A DNA stretch of 64,000 nt, taken from Bacteroidales bacterium (GTDB lineage Bacteria > Bacteroidota > Bacteroidia > Bacteroidales > Muribaculaceae). Of this stretch, positions 44,117-52,627 are shown one piece after another (within the stretch, counting starts at the first letter, position 1; each line of letters opens with the position of its first letter). The notes beneath the pieces were generated by a model, which worked only from the letters and a program-made list of their open reading frames with translations, was not told where the DNA came from and made no database searches. The position numbers were made by a program, and so were the translations under genes. The stretch covers positions 61,794 to 125,793 of the forward strand of contig SUXI01000009.1 of NCBI GenBank assembly GCA_015060975.1. Reading direction: 5' to 3'.

Positions 44117-45457
44117 TCATTTCCTCTCCGACACAAACCTCTTCAACAAGAAAGTCAAGAAGTATGGGAAGGTATAGAACTTGCCATTGAATCCGATATT
44201 CTTATAACTCAACTTGATACCGTATTTTACATCAGGATATTTATCTTCTTTCAGCAAATTATTCAATGATGCAGTTGCACCATCATTGGCTTTAACTTCT
44301 ACAGGAATAAGGGATTCTGCATCACGTACAAAGAAATCCATTTCAAGAGAAGGTCTGTCACTGCTATAGTAATAGAGATTGTAACCTTGCTTGACAAGCA
44401 TATCTCCTACTATATTCTCATAAATTGCTCCTTTGTATGTGCCCAAATTCTTATTAGCTCTCAAATCCTCCTGAGCTTCTTCGTCAAGCGATGCAATCAA
44501 AAGTCCAGTATCTTTGTAATAAATCTTATATAGTTTAGGATCATAGTTGCCCTTTAGGGGAAGTTCCGGCTGATTCAGGCAGTAGCAGACGTTTATAACG
44601 CCTGCATCAGCAAGCCATTCTACACAACCAACATAATCTCTATTACGAGCATTCTTGCCAATCTTGGTTATCTGGAAGCGCTTATTTTCTTTGGCCAAGA
44701 ATGTAGAAATGTGATTATAAACGGCTTTTACCTTCGCTTTATCCAAACCTTCCACATATTTGGTGATATCTTCCTCATAGTCTTTGAGCAATTGTTTCTG
44801 TATGCCCAAAGTTCCACTGAAGTTCTTGTTCTTAATATATGTATTCACCACCTCGGGCATACCACCGATAGTTGCATAATCACGGAACAATTCAAAAAGA
44901 ACATCCATTTGTAATTTGGCAAGTGGCTTGACTTCCAACATGTGCTGGTACAGTTCATCTATAAAATCCTCGGTGTAACCCTTAGCCCAAAGGAACTCCT
45001 CGAAATCCATGGAATGCATTTCATAATCTTCCTTATAGCCTACACTATTGGATTCGATTTCCCGATAATTGATTCCCATCAATGAACCGGAACAGATAAC
45101 ATCGAAGCGTCCATCGAGCTTAAAAAACTTCAATGAAGTAGCACAATTGGGGCAAGCTTGTAGCTCATCAAAAAAGAAAAGAGTCTCACCAGGAACAAAC
45201 TTAAACTCAGGATTTAGCAACGATATGTTTTTGAGGATGGTATCAACCTCAAAACCATCCTCAAAGATATTCTTATATTTAGGTTGCTCTACAAAATTAA
45301 TCTGTATAATAGTTTTATAGTTTTGACTGGAAAACCACTCGATAGAGCGTGTTTTTCCAATCTGACGGGCACCTTTAATAATTAGCGGTTTTCTATCTGG
45401 ATTGTTTTTCCAAGCCATCAAATAACTATCAACTTTTCTTCTAAGCAGTTTATCCAT
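44117..45457 (-). CDS. AAA_14 ATPase with DUF4143 domain
   Basis: This 446-aa protein has Walker A GARQIGKT (29-36) and Walker B LFFFDELQACP. The C-terminal DUF4143 region carries a possible nuclease-like E-(V)-K patch in PVEVKAN. This family is common in gut Bacteroidetes and archaea, often in many copies, with no settled role. The gene is preceded by a -7 box (45482-45489) and four direct repeats at 33-bp spacing, suggesting cooperative binding of a regulator. It sits in a small accessory islet beside a mobile-element primase remnant. Confidence 0.9.
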   Translation of the reverse strand: MDKLLRRKVDSYLMAWKNNPDRKPLIIKGARQIGKTRSIEWFSSQNYKTIIQINFVEQPKYKNIFEDGFEVDTILKNISLLNPEFKFVPGETLFFFDELQACPNCATSLKFFKLDGRFDVICSGSLMGINYREIESNSVGYKEDYEMHSMDFEEFLWAKGYTEDFIDELYQHMLEVKPLAKLQMDVLFELFRDYATIGGMPEVVNTYIKNKNFSGTLGIQKQLLKDYEEDITKYVEGLDKAKVKAVYNHISTFLAKENKRFQITKIGKNARNRDYVGCVEWLADAGVINVCYCLNQPELPLKGNYDPKLYKIYYKDTGLLIASLDEEAQEDLRANKNLGTYKGAIYENIVGDMLVKQGYNLYYYSSDRPSLEMDFFVRDAESLIPVEVKANDGATASLNNLLKEDKYPDVKYGIKLSYKNIGFNGKFYTFPYFLTFLLKRFVSERK

Positions 45458-45481
45458 ATCTAAAATCTTTGATTACAACTG

Positions 45482-45489
45482 CAAAGATA
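45482..45489 (-). promoter_or_regulatory. -7 box of the AAA_14/DUF4143 gene
   Basis: TATCTTTG followed by CAG on the minus strand, 24 bp before the start codon. The first of the 33-bp-spaced repeats begins 5 bp upstream of it. Confidence 0.65.
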
Positions 45490-45494
45490 ACACT

Positions 45495-45626
45495 TTTCAC
45501 ATAATCCGAGTCATAAATATGTAGATATTTCACATTATCCCACTCATTTTTATCCTGTATTTTCACATAATACCAACTAAAATAAGATAATTATTTCACA
45601 TTTTTCCATTTTTATCAAATAAAATG
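45495..45626 (-). repeat. Four direct repeats with exact 33-bp spacing upstream of the ATPase gene
   Basis: TTTCACAT begins at 45495, 45528, 45561 and 45594. The first two units share TTTCACAT-ATCC and then TCAT at the same offset; the third and fourth are less similar after the first 8-10 bases. On the coding (minus) strand the core reads GGATwATGTGAAA. Thirty-three base pairs is close to three helical turns, so proteins bound to the cores would line up on one face. The remainder of 45627-45812 shows nothing else. Confidence 0.8.
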
Positions 45627-45812
45627 GTTACAAACCTCCAAAAACAGATTCTGTTATCGGAGATAATAGATAATACGAACCCAAAAACTTAGATGGAGAA
45701 CAGAAAATTCAGAATGCCACCCAAAATAATAGTAATATTTTGAATAATAAAAGGACCAATTATTCCTTTTCGGTTCAATTATTATCTATTTTCACTTTTC
45801 AATTAAAAACAT

Positions 45813-45820
45813 TACCTTTG
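45813..45820 (+). promoter_or_regulatory. -7 box of metA
   Basis: TACCTTTG followed by TAG, 27 bp before the metA start. No clear -33 element is seen. Confidence 0.55.
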
Positions 45821-45847
45821 TAGTGTTTTTCTTAAATATATAAATTT

Positions 45848-46765
45848 ATGCCTGTTAGAGTTCCGGTATCACTTCCGGCTGTTGAAGCGTTAAGATCAGA
45901 AAATATTTTTGTCATCGATGAGCAACGAGCATCGTCGCAAGACATTCGTCCCTTGCGCATTGCGATACTCAATCTTATGCCGTTGAAAATCATGACAGAA
46001 ACCGATCTTCTGCGTCTCATCTCTAACACTCCTCTACAAATCGAGCTTGACTTTATCGACACCGATAGCCACGTGTCGAAAAACACTCCTCGCGAGCATA
46101 TCGAAACATTTTACAAAAAGTTCGACGACATTAAGCACAACAATTACGATGGTTTGATTATTACCGGAGCACCTGTTGAAAAAGTGGCGTTTGAAGATGT
46201 GGATTATTGGCAAGAATTAACCGAGATTTTTGATTGGGCAAAAAAGCATGTTACTTCTACCCTATACATTTGTTGGGCTGCACTAGCCGGGCTATATCAT
46301 CATTATGGCGTGCCCAAATATGTGCTCGACCACAAAATATCGGGAGTATTCAAACATCGCATTGACGATGATTTAAATCCTATATTCCGTGGATTTGACG
46401 ATGAGTTTTATGTCCCACATAGCCGATATAGCGAAGTTCGACGCGAAGACATTGAAAAGGTTGAAGGTTTAAAAATTATAGCCGAAAGCGATGAGAGTGG
46501 CATATATATGGTAATGGCTCGTGGTGGTCGTGAATTTTTTATCACCGGACACTCTGAATATTCACCGGGCACTCTCGACTTTGAATATCATCGCGATCTC
46601 GAAAAAGGTATAAAACCAGCAATTCCAGTCAACTACTACCTCAATGACGACCCCACACAGCAACCCATTGTGCGATGGCGTTCACATGCCAATCTACTAT
46701 TCTCAAATTGGCTCAACTATTTCGTATACCAAGAAACCCCTTACGACATTCGCGACATCAAATAG
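45848..46765 (+). CDS. metA: Homoserine O-acyltransferase MetA (predicted acetyl-CoA-using)
   Basis: This 305-aa enzyme activates homoserine for methionine synthesis. The acyl-enzyme Cys142 is in [15 protein letters not shown] and the catalytic H235 and E237 are in GHSEYSP. Residue 111, in GAPVEKV, is glutamate. In the MetA family Glu at this position favours acetyl-CoA and Gly favours succinyl-CoA, so the product is predicted to be O-acetylhomoserine despite the usual succinyltransferase name. It has its own -7 box and is followed at about 40 bp by the promoter of the U32 gene. Confidence 0.95.
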   Translation: MPVRVPVSLPAVEALRSENIFVIDEQRASSQDIRPLRIAILNLMPLKIMTETDLLRLISNTPLQIELDFIDTDSHVSKNTPREHIETFYKKFDDIKHNNYDGLIITGAPVEKVAFEDVDYWQELTEIFDWAKKHVTSTLYICWAALAGLYHHYGVPKYVLDHKISGVFKHRIDDDLNPIFRGFDDEFYVPHSRYSEVRREDIEKVEGLKIIAESDESGIYMVMARGGREFFITGHSEYSPGTLDFEYHRDLEKGIKPAIPVNYYLNDDPTQQPIVRWRSHANLLFSNWLNYFVYQETPYDIRDIK

Positions 46766-46804
46766 AATTTTCACTATTATAATGTAATTATAATTTAGTT
46801 TCAC

Positions 46805-46812
46805 TACCTTTG
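46805..46812 (+). promoter_or_regulatory. -7 box of the U32 gene
   Basis: TACCTTTG followed by CAGTGG ends only nine bases before the ATG at 46822. The in-frame TTG at 46810 overlaps the box itself and cannot be the start. Confidence 0.65.
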
Positions 46813-46821
46813 CAGTGGATT

Positions 46822-48678
46822 ATGAGCAAAGGTAAAAACATACCTCGCAAAATAGAGCTATTGGCACCGGCTCGCGATGCCAATACTGCGATTGAAGCCA
46901 TCAAACATGGTGCTGATGCAGTGTATATGGGTGCGACAAGCCACGGAGCTCGTTCGGTTGCAGGAAATTCGCTCGAAGATATTGCTAAAGTTGTTGATTT
47001 TGCACATCAATTCAACGTAAAGGTTTATATCACAATCAACACTATTATTTATAATAATGAAATAAAAACCGTCGAGCAATTAATCCACAATCTTTATCGC
47101 ATAGGCGTTGATGCCCTCATTGTGCAAGATATGGGGATATTACGAATGAACATACCCCCTATCGCTCTACATGCCAGTACTCAATGTGATACTCGCTCAG
47201 TTGAAAAAGCCAAATTCCTTGAGAAAGTGGGTTTTTCTCAAATCGTACTTGCCCGAGAATTATCATTTGAAGAAATTGCAAAAATTCACAACAAAGTTAA
47301 CGTTCCACTTGAAGCCTTTGTTCATGGAGCGTTGTGTGTGAGTTATAGTGGCGACTGCCAAGCAAGTTGCGTAGCAAAAGGTCGCAGCGCCAACCGTGGC
47401 GAATGCGCTCAGATGTGTCGTCTGCCATACTCACTTATTGATAACAAAAACCACATTCTTGTCAAAGACAAATACCTGCTATCATTGCGGGATCTCAATC
47501 GTAGCGCAGACATTGAAGCGATGCTCGAGGCAGGTGTGTCGTCATTCAAAATAGAAGGACGATTGAAAGATGTGGGATATGTAAAAAACACCGTTGCTGC
47601 ATATCGTAAGATTATAGACAGGATTATAGAACAAAATCCCAACAAATATCAACGCTCATCATTAGGCACAACAACACTAAAATTCACCCCGGCACTCAAC
47701 AAGAGTTTCAATCGTGGTTATACTCGTTATTTTGCCGATAAGAACTCAATCGCCCACCCCATGGCTTCTCTCCATTCTCCTAAATCGATAGGCGAACCGG
47801 TGACCCAAGTGAAACGCAATTTACCCGGTGGAGCCATAATGATAAAAGAACTGTCTGTAGAATTGCATAATGGCGACGGATTGGGATATTTTGATAAAAA
47901 CAATAAATTTTATGGATTTCGATTAAACCGCATTGAAAACAATACTCTATATCCGGCATCACAAGTAAACATACCTATTGGCACTACAATTTATCGCAAT
48001 AAAGACAAGCAATGGGACGATGAATTGGCTCAAGATACCGCTTTGCGAACCATTGATATTGAAATGATATTACGCATTGCCAATAATCGCATTTTAGCTC
48101 TCGATATCTGTGATTGCCGTGGTAATGCAATTACCTCAACATTATCAATCGAACCTCAACAAGCAAAAACACCTCAACTCGACGCTCGCCGACGCACTCT
48201 TGAAAAATTGGGTGGAACGATATATCGTCTCATTTCATTGACCGATAACGTTGGCGACATATTCATTCCGGCATCACAACTTGCCGATTTACGCCGCAAT
48301 GCTCTTGCCCTACTCGACAAAGCACAAAAGACACGTTATTCACATGATATACGTTTGCCCGAAGACGCATCCTCACCACTACCTATGGGCAACGAACTAT
48401 CTTATCATGACAATGTGGCAAACCATCTTGCTCAACAATTTTACAAAGACCATGGTGCAACCGTCATAACTCCCGCTATAGAGATACAACAACCTGACTC
48501 AAATGAAACAATAGTTATGACAACACGCTATTGCTTGCGCCGGGAAATGGGATGTTGCCTCAAAACACCTCAGGGAAAAACGCTGCCCTCTCCTTTATTT
48601 TTAACAACCGGAAACACTCGCTTCCAACTGCATTTCGACTGCCAAAACTGCCAAATGCAACTCATCAACAAAAAATAA
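46822..48678 (+). CDS. U32 peptidase-family RNA hydroxylation-type protein
   Basis: This 618-aa protein has the U32 N-terminal barrel (IELLAPARDANTAIEAIKHG, HASTQ) and the signature EAFVHGALCVSYSGDCQAS. It also has further cysteines, GECAQMCRLPY, that could bind an iron-sulfur cluster. A long C-terminal domain (about 330-618) is as in the larger Bacteroides members. Bacterial relatives (RlhA, TrhP) are needed for 5-hydroxylation of rRNA cytidine or tRNA uridine rather than for proteolysis. Which one applies here is open. The start is set by the promoter just upstream, giving an almost leaderless mRNA. Confidence 0.88.
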   Translation: MSKGKNIPRKIELLAPARDANTAIEAIKHGADAVYMGATSHGARSVAGNSLEDIAKVVDFAHQFNVKVYITINTIIYNNEIKTVEQLIHNLYRIGVDALIVQDMGILRMNIPPIALHASTQCDTRSVEKAKFLEKVGFSQIVLARELSFEEIAKIHNKVNVPLEAFVHGALCVSYSGDCQASCVAKGRSANRGECAQMCRLPYSLIDNKNHILVKDKYLLSLRDLNRSADIEAMLEAGVSSFKIEGRLKDVGYVKNTVAAYRKIIDRIIEQNPNKYQRSSLGTTTLKFTPALNKSFNRGYTRYFADKNSIAHPMASLHSPKSIGEPVTQVKRNLPGGAIMIKELSVELHNGDGLGYFDKNNKFYGFRLNRIENNTLYPASQVNIPIGTTIYRNKDKQWDDELAQDTALRTIDIEMILRIANNRILALDICDCRGNAITSTLSIEPQQAKTPQLDARRRTLEKLGGTIYRLISLTDNVGDIFIPASQLADLRRNALALLDKAQKTRYSHDIRLPEDASSPLPMGNELSYHDNVANHLAQQFYKDHGATVITPAIEIQQPDSNETIVMTTRYCLRREMGCCLKTPQGKTLPSPLFLTTGNTRFQLHFDCQNCQMQLINKK

Positions 48679-48692
48679 ATAGCCAAAACTTT

Positions 48693-49166
48693 TCAGTCTT
48701 TTTCAATGGTGACTTCAGTACTCACTTTTACGAGTTTTACAAGTTTAAGCATTTCGTCATTGTGAATGCGCACACAGCCATGACTTGTACGCGTGCCTAT
48801 CAATTCGGGGAAGCATGTGCCATGTATTCCTATCTGCGTTGACACAGGCGTTTTCAAACGCAAAAAATATGGACCGTATGCACCTTTGCGTTTGCCTTTT
48901 CCATCTTTGAAATCGTAGGTCCAAGATGATGATGGTTGTATCATACTTATTTTAAAAGTGCCCTCGGGAGTTTTGTTGTCACCACGGCGTGTTTTATTGC
49001 CAAAATAACGTCCACAGCTTATTCCAGTTTGCAACAAAACGCTGTCGCTGTCGTTATACACGGTGAGTGTCATCTCTTTTTTTGACACCACAATACGGTT
49101 TTCACCAAACAGAGTTAAAGCCAACATTGCACCGATGATTAACGCTATAATTTTTCGCATGACCAT
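48693..49166 (-). CDS. L,D-transpeptidase (YkuD fold)
   Basis: This 157-aa exported protein has an N-terminal signal (to about residue 22) and a YkuD catalytic domain with HGT and SHGCVR, the latter holding the catalytic cysteine. These enzymes make 3-3 cross-links in peptidoglycan or attach proteins to it, acting in the periplasm. Two in-frame ATGs lie at 49166 and 49160; either is possible. The gene converges on the U32 gene with 14 bp between stops and no obvious terminator there. A -7 box lies at 49186-49193. Confidence 0.9.
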   Translation of the reverse strand: MVMRKIIALIIGAMLALTLFGENRIVVSKKEMTLTVYNDSDSVLLQTGISCGRYFGNKTRRGDNKTPEGTFKISMIQPSSSWTYDFKDGKGKRKGAYGPYFLRLKTPVSTQIGIHGTCFPELIGTRTSHGCVRIHNDEMLKLVKLVKVSTEVTIEKD

Positions 49167-49185
49167 TCATTGTTTTTATCTTTTG

Positions 49186-49193
49186 CAAAATTA
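49186..49193 (-). promoter_or_regulatory. -7 box of the L,D-transpeptidase gene
   Basis: TAATTTTG followed by CA on the minus strand, 19 bp before the first start codon. Confidence 0.5.
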
Positions 49194-49347
49194 GCAATTA
49201 TATCGAAAAATCAGATTTAAGAGACCAAAAAAATCTGTTACAAGAAACTCCTACAAATTACATTGTGATGACTTGTGAATTTATATATGAGTACATATTG
49301 TAGTCAATAATCTTTTGTGATGATCGCTACGACATCTACTTATTAGA

Positions 49348-49379
49348 TTTTGTATATATTAAATTTTTAACTAATTTTG
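49348..49379 (+). promoter_or_regulatory. Promoter of the BspA-like gene
   Basis: TTTTG (49348-49352), a 19-bp spacer and TAATTTTG (49372-49379) form a good Bacteroidetes promoter with a leader of about 75 nt. The rest of 49194-49461 is A+T-rich with nothing else seen. Confidence 0.6.
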
Positions 49380-49461
49380 TGTATGTTAGTCACTCTTATC
49401 AAAAACTATCATTGTGATTTTATTTATTGATTTAATTTAAGATATTTTTATTCCTTCAATT

Positions 49462-50745
49462 ATGAAATTTATATACTTTTTTACTAAAACTTTTATCACT
49501 TTTGCATTGGCTATATCAGTTGGATTGCAAGCTTTCGCTCACGACTTTGAAGTCGACGGCATCTATTACAATTACCTTTCGGACAAAAACGTTGAGGTGA
49601 CTTATAAAGGGAATTCTTATAGTAGCTATCCTAACGAATACACAGGTATAGTTACAATTCCATCATCAGTAACTTATAATTGGGCCACTTATTCCGTAAC
49701 GGAGATTGACGACATGGCGTTCTATTACTGCACAGGTCTAACCGGGGTGAACATTCCAAATTCAATAACAACCATTGGCGAGGGTGCGTTCTATTATTGC
49801 ACTAGTTTTACTTCAATAGCCATCCCTAATTCAGTTACCTATATTAAAAACAAGGCGTTCTTTTATACAAAGTGGTATAATAATCAAGCAGATGGAATCT
49901 TATATTTAGATAATTGTTGTTTAGGATATAAAGGTACTAAGCCAACAGGAGCTTTAACATTAAAAGAAGGTACACGTTTTATTGGCAACTCCGTGTTCTA
50001 TAATTGCGACGGCTTGACCGAGATAACCATCCCTAATTCGGTGACATCAATTGGCGACTATGCGTTCAATGGTTGCACAGGTTTGACTAAGATAACCATC
50101 CCTAATTCGGTGACATCAATTGGTGCGAATGCATTCATTAATTGCACAAATCTAACAGAAGTTAACATTAGCGATTTATCGGCATGGTGCAAGATTGAGT
50201 TTACCGACCATCTTGCAAATCCTCTATATTATGCGAATCATCTACATCTAAACGGTTCAAAGATTAAAGATTTAGTTATTCCTAATGATATTACTCAAAT
50301 TAAAAATTATGCGTTCAGTAATTGCACCGAGTTGACCAAAGTTACTATTCCAAATTCCACAACCTCAATTGGCGACTATGCATTCTGTAACTGCGCAGGA
50401 TTAACTGAGATAAATATCCCTAATTCTGTGACATCAATCGGAAACGAGGTATTCTCTTTTTGTATCAACTTAACTGAAGTCACGATTGGCTATTCAGTCT
50501 CCAAGATTGGCGACTATGCGTTTAGGAATTGCTCCGATTTGAAGTCCATTGTAACACTAAATCCAACTCCTCCAACTTGTTCAAGTCGCAGTTCGTTTTA
50601 TGATTATTCAAACGCTACTATATATGTGCCAAAAGATAGTTATTCTAGGTATTTTATTGACGATGTGTGGGGAAAATTTACAAATATAAAAAAATTGGAG
50701 CATGAGTGGGGAAAATTTTCCAACATGAAAGATTTGGGACAATAG
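49462..50745 (+). CDS. BspA-type leucine-rich repeat surface protein
   Basis: This 427-aa exported protein has a signal peptide (to about residue 26, AFAHD). It then has an array of BspA/TpLRR repeats of about 23 residues, with the core IPNSVTSIGDYAFNGCTGL repeated nearly unchanged. A non-repeat insert lies at about 135-165, and the C-terminal part contains IYVPKDSYSRY. It carries no lipobox or obvious sorting domain. BspA proteins bind fibronectin and host proteins in oral relatives. Near-identical DNA copies of the repeat (about 50023-50120) could allow recombinational length change. Confidence 0.9.
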   Translation: MKFIYFFTKTFITFALAISVGLQAFAHDFEVDGIYYNYLSDKNVEVTYKGNSYSSYPNEYTGIVTIPSSVTYNWATYSVTEIDDMAFYYCTGLTGVNIPNSITTIGEGAFYYCTSFTSIAIPNSVTYIKNKAFFYTKWYNNQADGILYLDNCCLGYKGTKPTGALTLKEGTRFIGNSVFYNCDGLTEITIPNSVTSIGDYAFNGCTGLTKITIPNSVTSIGANAFINCTNLTEVNISDLSAWCKIEFTDHLANPLYYANHLHLNGSKIKDLVIPNDITQIKNYAFSNCTELTKVTIPNSTTSIGDYAFCNCAGLTEINIPNSVTSIGNEVFSFCINLTEVTIGYSVSKIGDYAFRNCSDLKSIVTLNPTPPTCSSRSSFYDYSNATIYVPKDSYSRYFIDDVWGKFTNIKKLEHEWGKFSNMKDLGQ

Positions 50746-50771
50746 TTACATAAATAGAATAATATATTAAC

Positions 50772-50811
50772 AACGGCTACCGTACTTGATGTTTGGTAGT
50801 CGTTATTTTAT
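50772..50811 (+). terminator. Terminator after the BspA-like gene
   Basis: A 10-bp stem AACGGCTACC/GGTAGTCGTT (50772-50781 and 50795-50804, one G-U pair) is followed by ATTTTAT. Confidence 0.8.
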
Positions 50812-50866
50812 ATTCTCAATACCAACGAGAATATAACAATACGACCGAAATATAAATAAAAATACG

Positions 50867-50874
50867 TAACTTTG
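50867..50874 (+). promoter_or_regulatory. -7 box of the BASS transporter gene
   Basis: TAACTTTG followed by CAGTG ends five bases before the ATG at 50880, so the transcript would be leaderless or nearly so. Confidence 0.6.
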
Positions 50875-50879
50875 CAGTG

Positions 50880-51800
50880 ATGACCGGGACCGAAATTCGA
50901 CAACGAATAAAACCTTGGATCTTGCCGTTTTCAATGGTGGGAGGGGTGTTATTTCACGATGCAATAGCATCGGTGGAATTTATAACGCCCTATCTTATTT
51001 TTGTGATGTTGCTAATCACGTTTTGCAAGGTGAAGCCAAATGAGTTTCGCATCACACGATTGTCATGGTTATTACTATCGGTGCAAGTGGTAGGAGCATT
51101 AATTGCTTATTTTATACTATTGCCGTTTAATAGCATTGTAGCTCAGGCTATATTTATGTGTATCTTCTGCCCTACCGCGACAGCCGCACCGGTAGTCACC
51201 GGTATGCTCAGAGGCAGCATACCACGAGTAACCACATATTCTATTATGAGTAATATCACGGTAGCTATACTCTCTCCCATTATTTTTTCAATGATTGGAG
51301 AACCTGCGTCTCACAATATTCATACAACAACCTCATTCGACATCCAACTCATGATTTTGTCACGTATAGGTCCATTATTACTTATTCCGTTATTACTTGC
51401 GATTTTATTAATGAAATATGCCCCTAAAACGCATCAAATAATAGCTCGACATCAACCATTGTCGTTTTATATATGGGCTGTAGCACTTTTCATTGTTATG
51501 GGACGTGCCATAAATTTTGTCATCAATGAGCCTGCCAACGAAATCCCTACAATGGTTGCAATAGCACTCGGCTCAGGAGTTGTTTGTTGCCTGCAATTTT
51601 GGATTGGACGAAAGATTGGTTATCTTTGTGGATACAAGATTGCCGGAGCGCAAGGATTGGGACAAAAAAACACGATATTAGCAATATGGATGGCATTGAC
51701 ATGGTTACACCCATTGGCATCGGTAGGTCCGGCCGCATATATTGTGTGGCAAAATATCATCAATTCGGCACAAATATATAACGTAACAAAACGGCAATAA
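50880..51800 (+). CDS. Bile acid:sodium symporter (BASS) superfamily transporter
   Basis: This protein of about 306 aa has nine to ten hydrophobic helices and the internal layout of BASS carriers. These include the CPTATAAPVVTGMLRG segment after the third helix and a polar GLGQKNTILAIWMA helix near the end. Family members import bile acids, organic anions or vitamin precursors with Na+. The substrate here is unknown. A GTG at 50877 precedes the ATG in frame and is an alternative start. The Crp-like gene 58 bp downstream is on the same strand. Confidence 0.85.
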   Translation: MTGTEIRQRIKPWILPFSMVGGVLFHDAIASVEFITPYLIFVMLLITFCKVKPNEFRITRLSWLLLSVQVVGALIAYFILLPFNSIVAQAIFMCIFCPTATAAPVVTGMLRGSIPRVTTYSIMSNITVAILSPIIFSMIGEPASHNIHTTTSFDIQLMILSRIGPLLLIPLLLAILLMKYAPKTHQIIARHQPLSFYIWAVALFIVMGRAINFVINEPANEIPTMVAIALGSGVVCCLQFWIGRKIGYLCGYKIAGAQGLGQKNTILAIWMALTWLHPLASVGPAAYIVWQNIINSAQIYNVTKRQ

Positions 51801-51858
51801 TCTCCTCATAATTAAACATTAATCACAGCTAAAGCGTTAACCATAAAAACGATGAATT

Positions 51859-52539
51859 ATGGATAGTATGTATGAAATATTAAAAGGGCTACCACTCTTT
51901 CATGGAGCAAGCACCAACCATATATCGGAAATAGTGGGAAAGGCAAAGTTTCATTTCCTTAAATATTTATCGGGAGAAACAATTGTGACCGCCGGAGAGC
52001 AATGCACTCATATCAAATTCATTATTTCGGGGAAAGCCCGCTCTACCATTGAAAATTCAAACGGACGATTTCGCGTGTCGCAAACATTAAACGCCCCGGC
52101 AGTAATCGCTCCTGAATTTCTTTTTGGGAGAGCCACAAACTATCCTTGCTCTGTCGAGGCCATTGACTCTACAAGCATTCTCCAAATCTCAAAAAATGAT
52201 TATATAGGCATACTAAACCGCGATCATGTGTTTCTTTATAACTTCTTAAATACCCTATCAATGAACGCACAAAAATCGGTAGATGGGATTTTGGCTCTAT
52301 CGTCGGGAGATTTGGAGGAACGCATAGCATTTTGGATTATCGCTCTCACCCAATCGGGCGGAACCGACATAAAAGTAACATGCCGACAACGAGATTTATA
52401 CTCTTTATTCGGGGTACAACGTACCTCATTCATTGCAACTCTCGAGTCGATGAAACAACGTGGAATCATTGATTACAATCATAATGAAATCACGGTTATA
52501 TCACGACCTGAATTAGTAAAACTCATTCAAGATCACTAA
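51859..52539 (+). CDS. Crp/Fnr family transcription regulator
   Basis: This 226-aa protein has an N-terminal cyclic-nucleotide-binding-type beta-barrel (FHGASTNHISEIV, GETIVTAGEQCTHIKFIISG). A dimer helix and a C-terminal winged helix-turn-helix (RDLYSLFGVQRTSFIATLESMKQRG) follow. There are no Fnr cysteines and no conserved cAMP-contacting arginine pair that I can identify, so the signal is unknown. It may regulate the transporter upstream or genes elsewhere. A bidirectional terminator follows. Confidence 0.92.
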   Translation: MDSMYEILKGLPLFHGASTNHISEIVGKAKFHFLKYLSGETIVTAGEQCTHIKFIISGKARSTIENSNGRFRVSQTLNAPAVIAPEFLFGRATNYPCSVEAIDSTSILQISKNDYIGILNRDHVFLYNFLNTLSMNAQKSVDGILALSSGDLEERIAFWIIALTQSGGTDIKVTCRQRDLYSLFGVQRTSFIATLESMKQRGIIDYNHNEITVISRPELVKLIQDH

Positions 52540-52574
52540 GAGTTTAAAGAGATTTTCAACAATGTGAAACAAAA

Positions 52575-52606
52575 AACACCCCAAATCGCAATTGACTTGG
52601 GGTGTT
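52575..52606. terminator. Bidirectional terminator
   Basis: A perfect 10-bp stem AACACCCCAA/TTGGGGTGTT (52575-52584 and 52597-52606) with A and T flanks lies between the converging crp-like gene and CoA-transferase gene. Confidence 0.88.
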
Positions 52607-52627
52607 ATATTTATATAGGCAATTTGT

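Noticed and set aside
45495..45626. Possible CRISPR array at the 33-bp-spaced repeats
   Set aside because: Only about 8-13 bases are conserved per unit, the intervals are partly similar to each other, and no cas gene is near; an operator array fits better.
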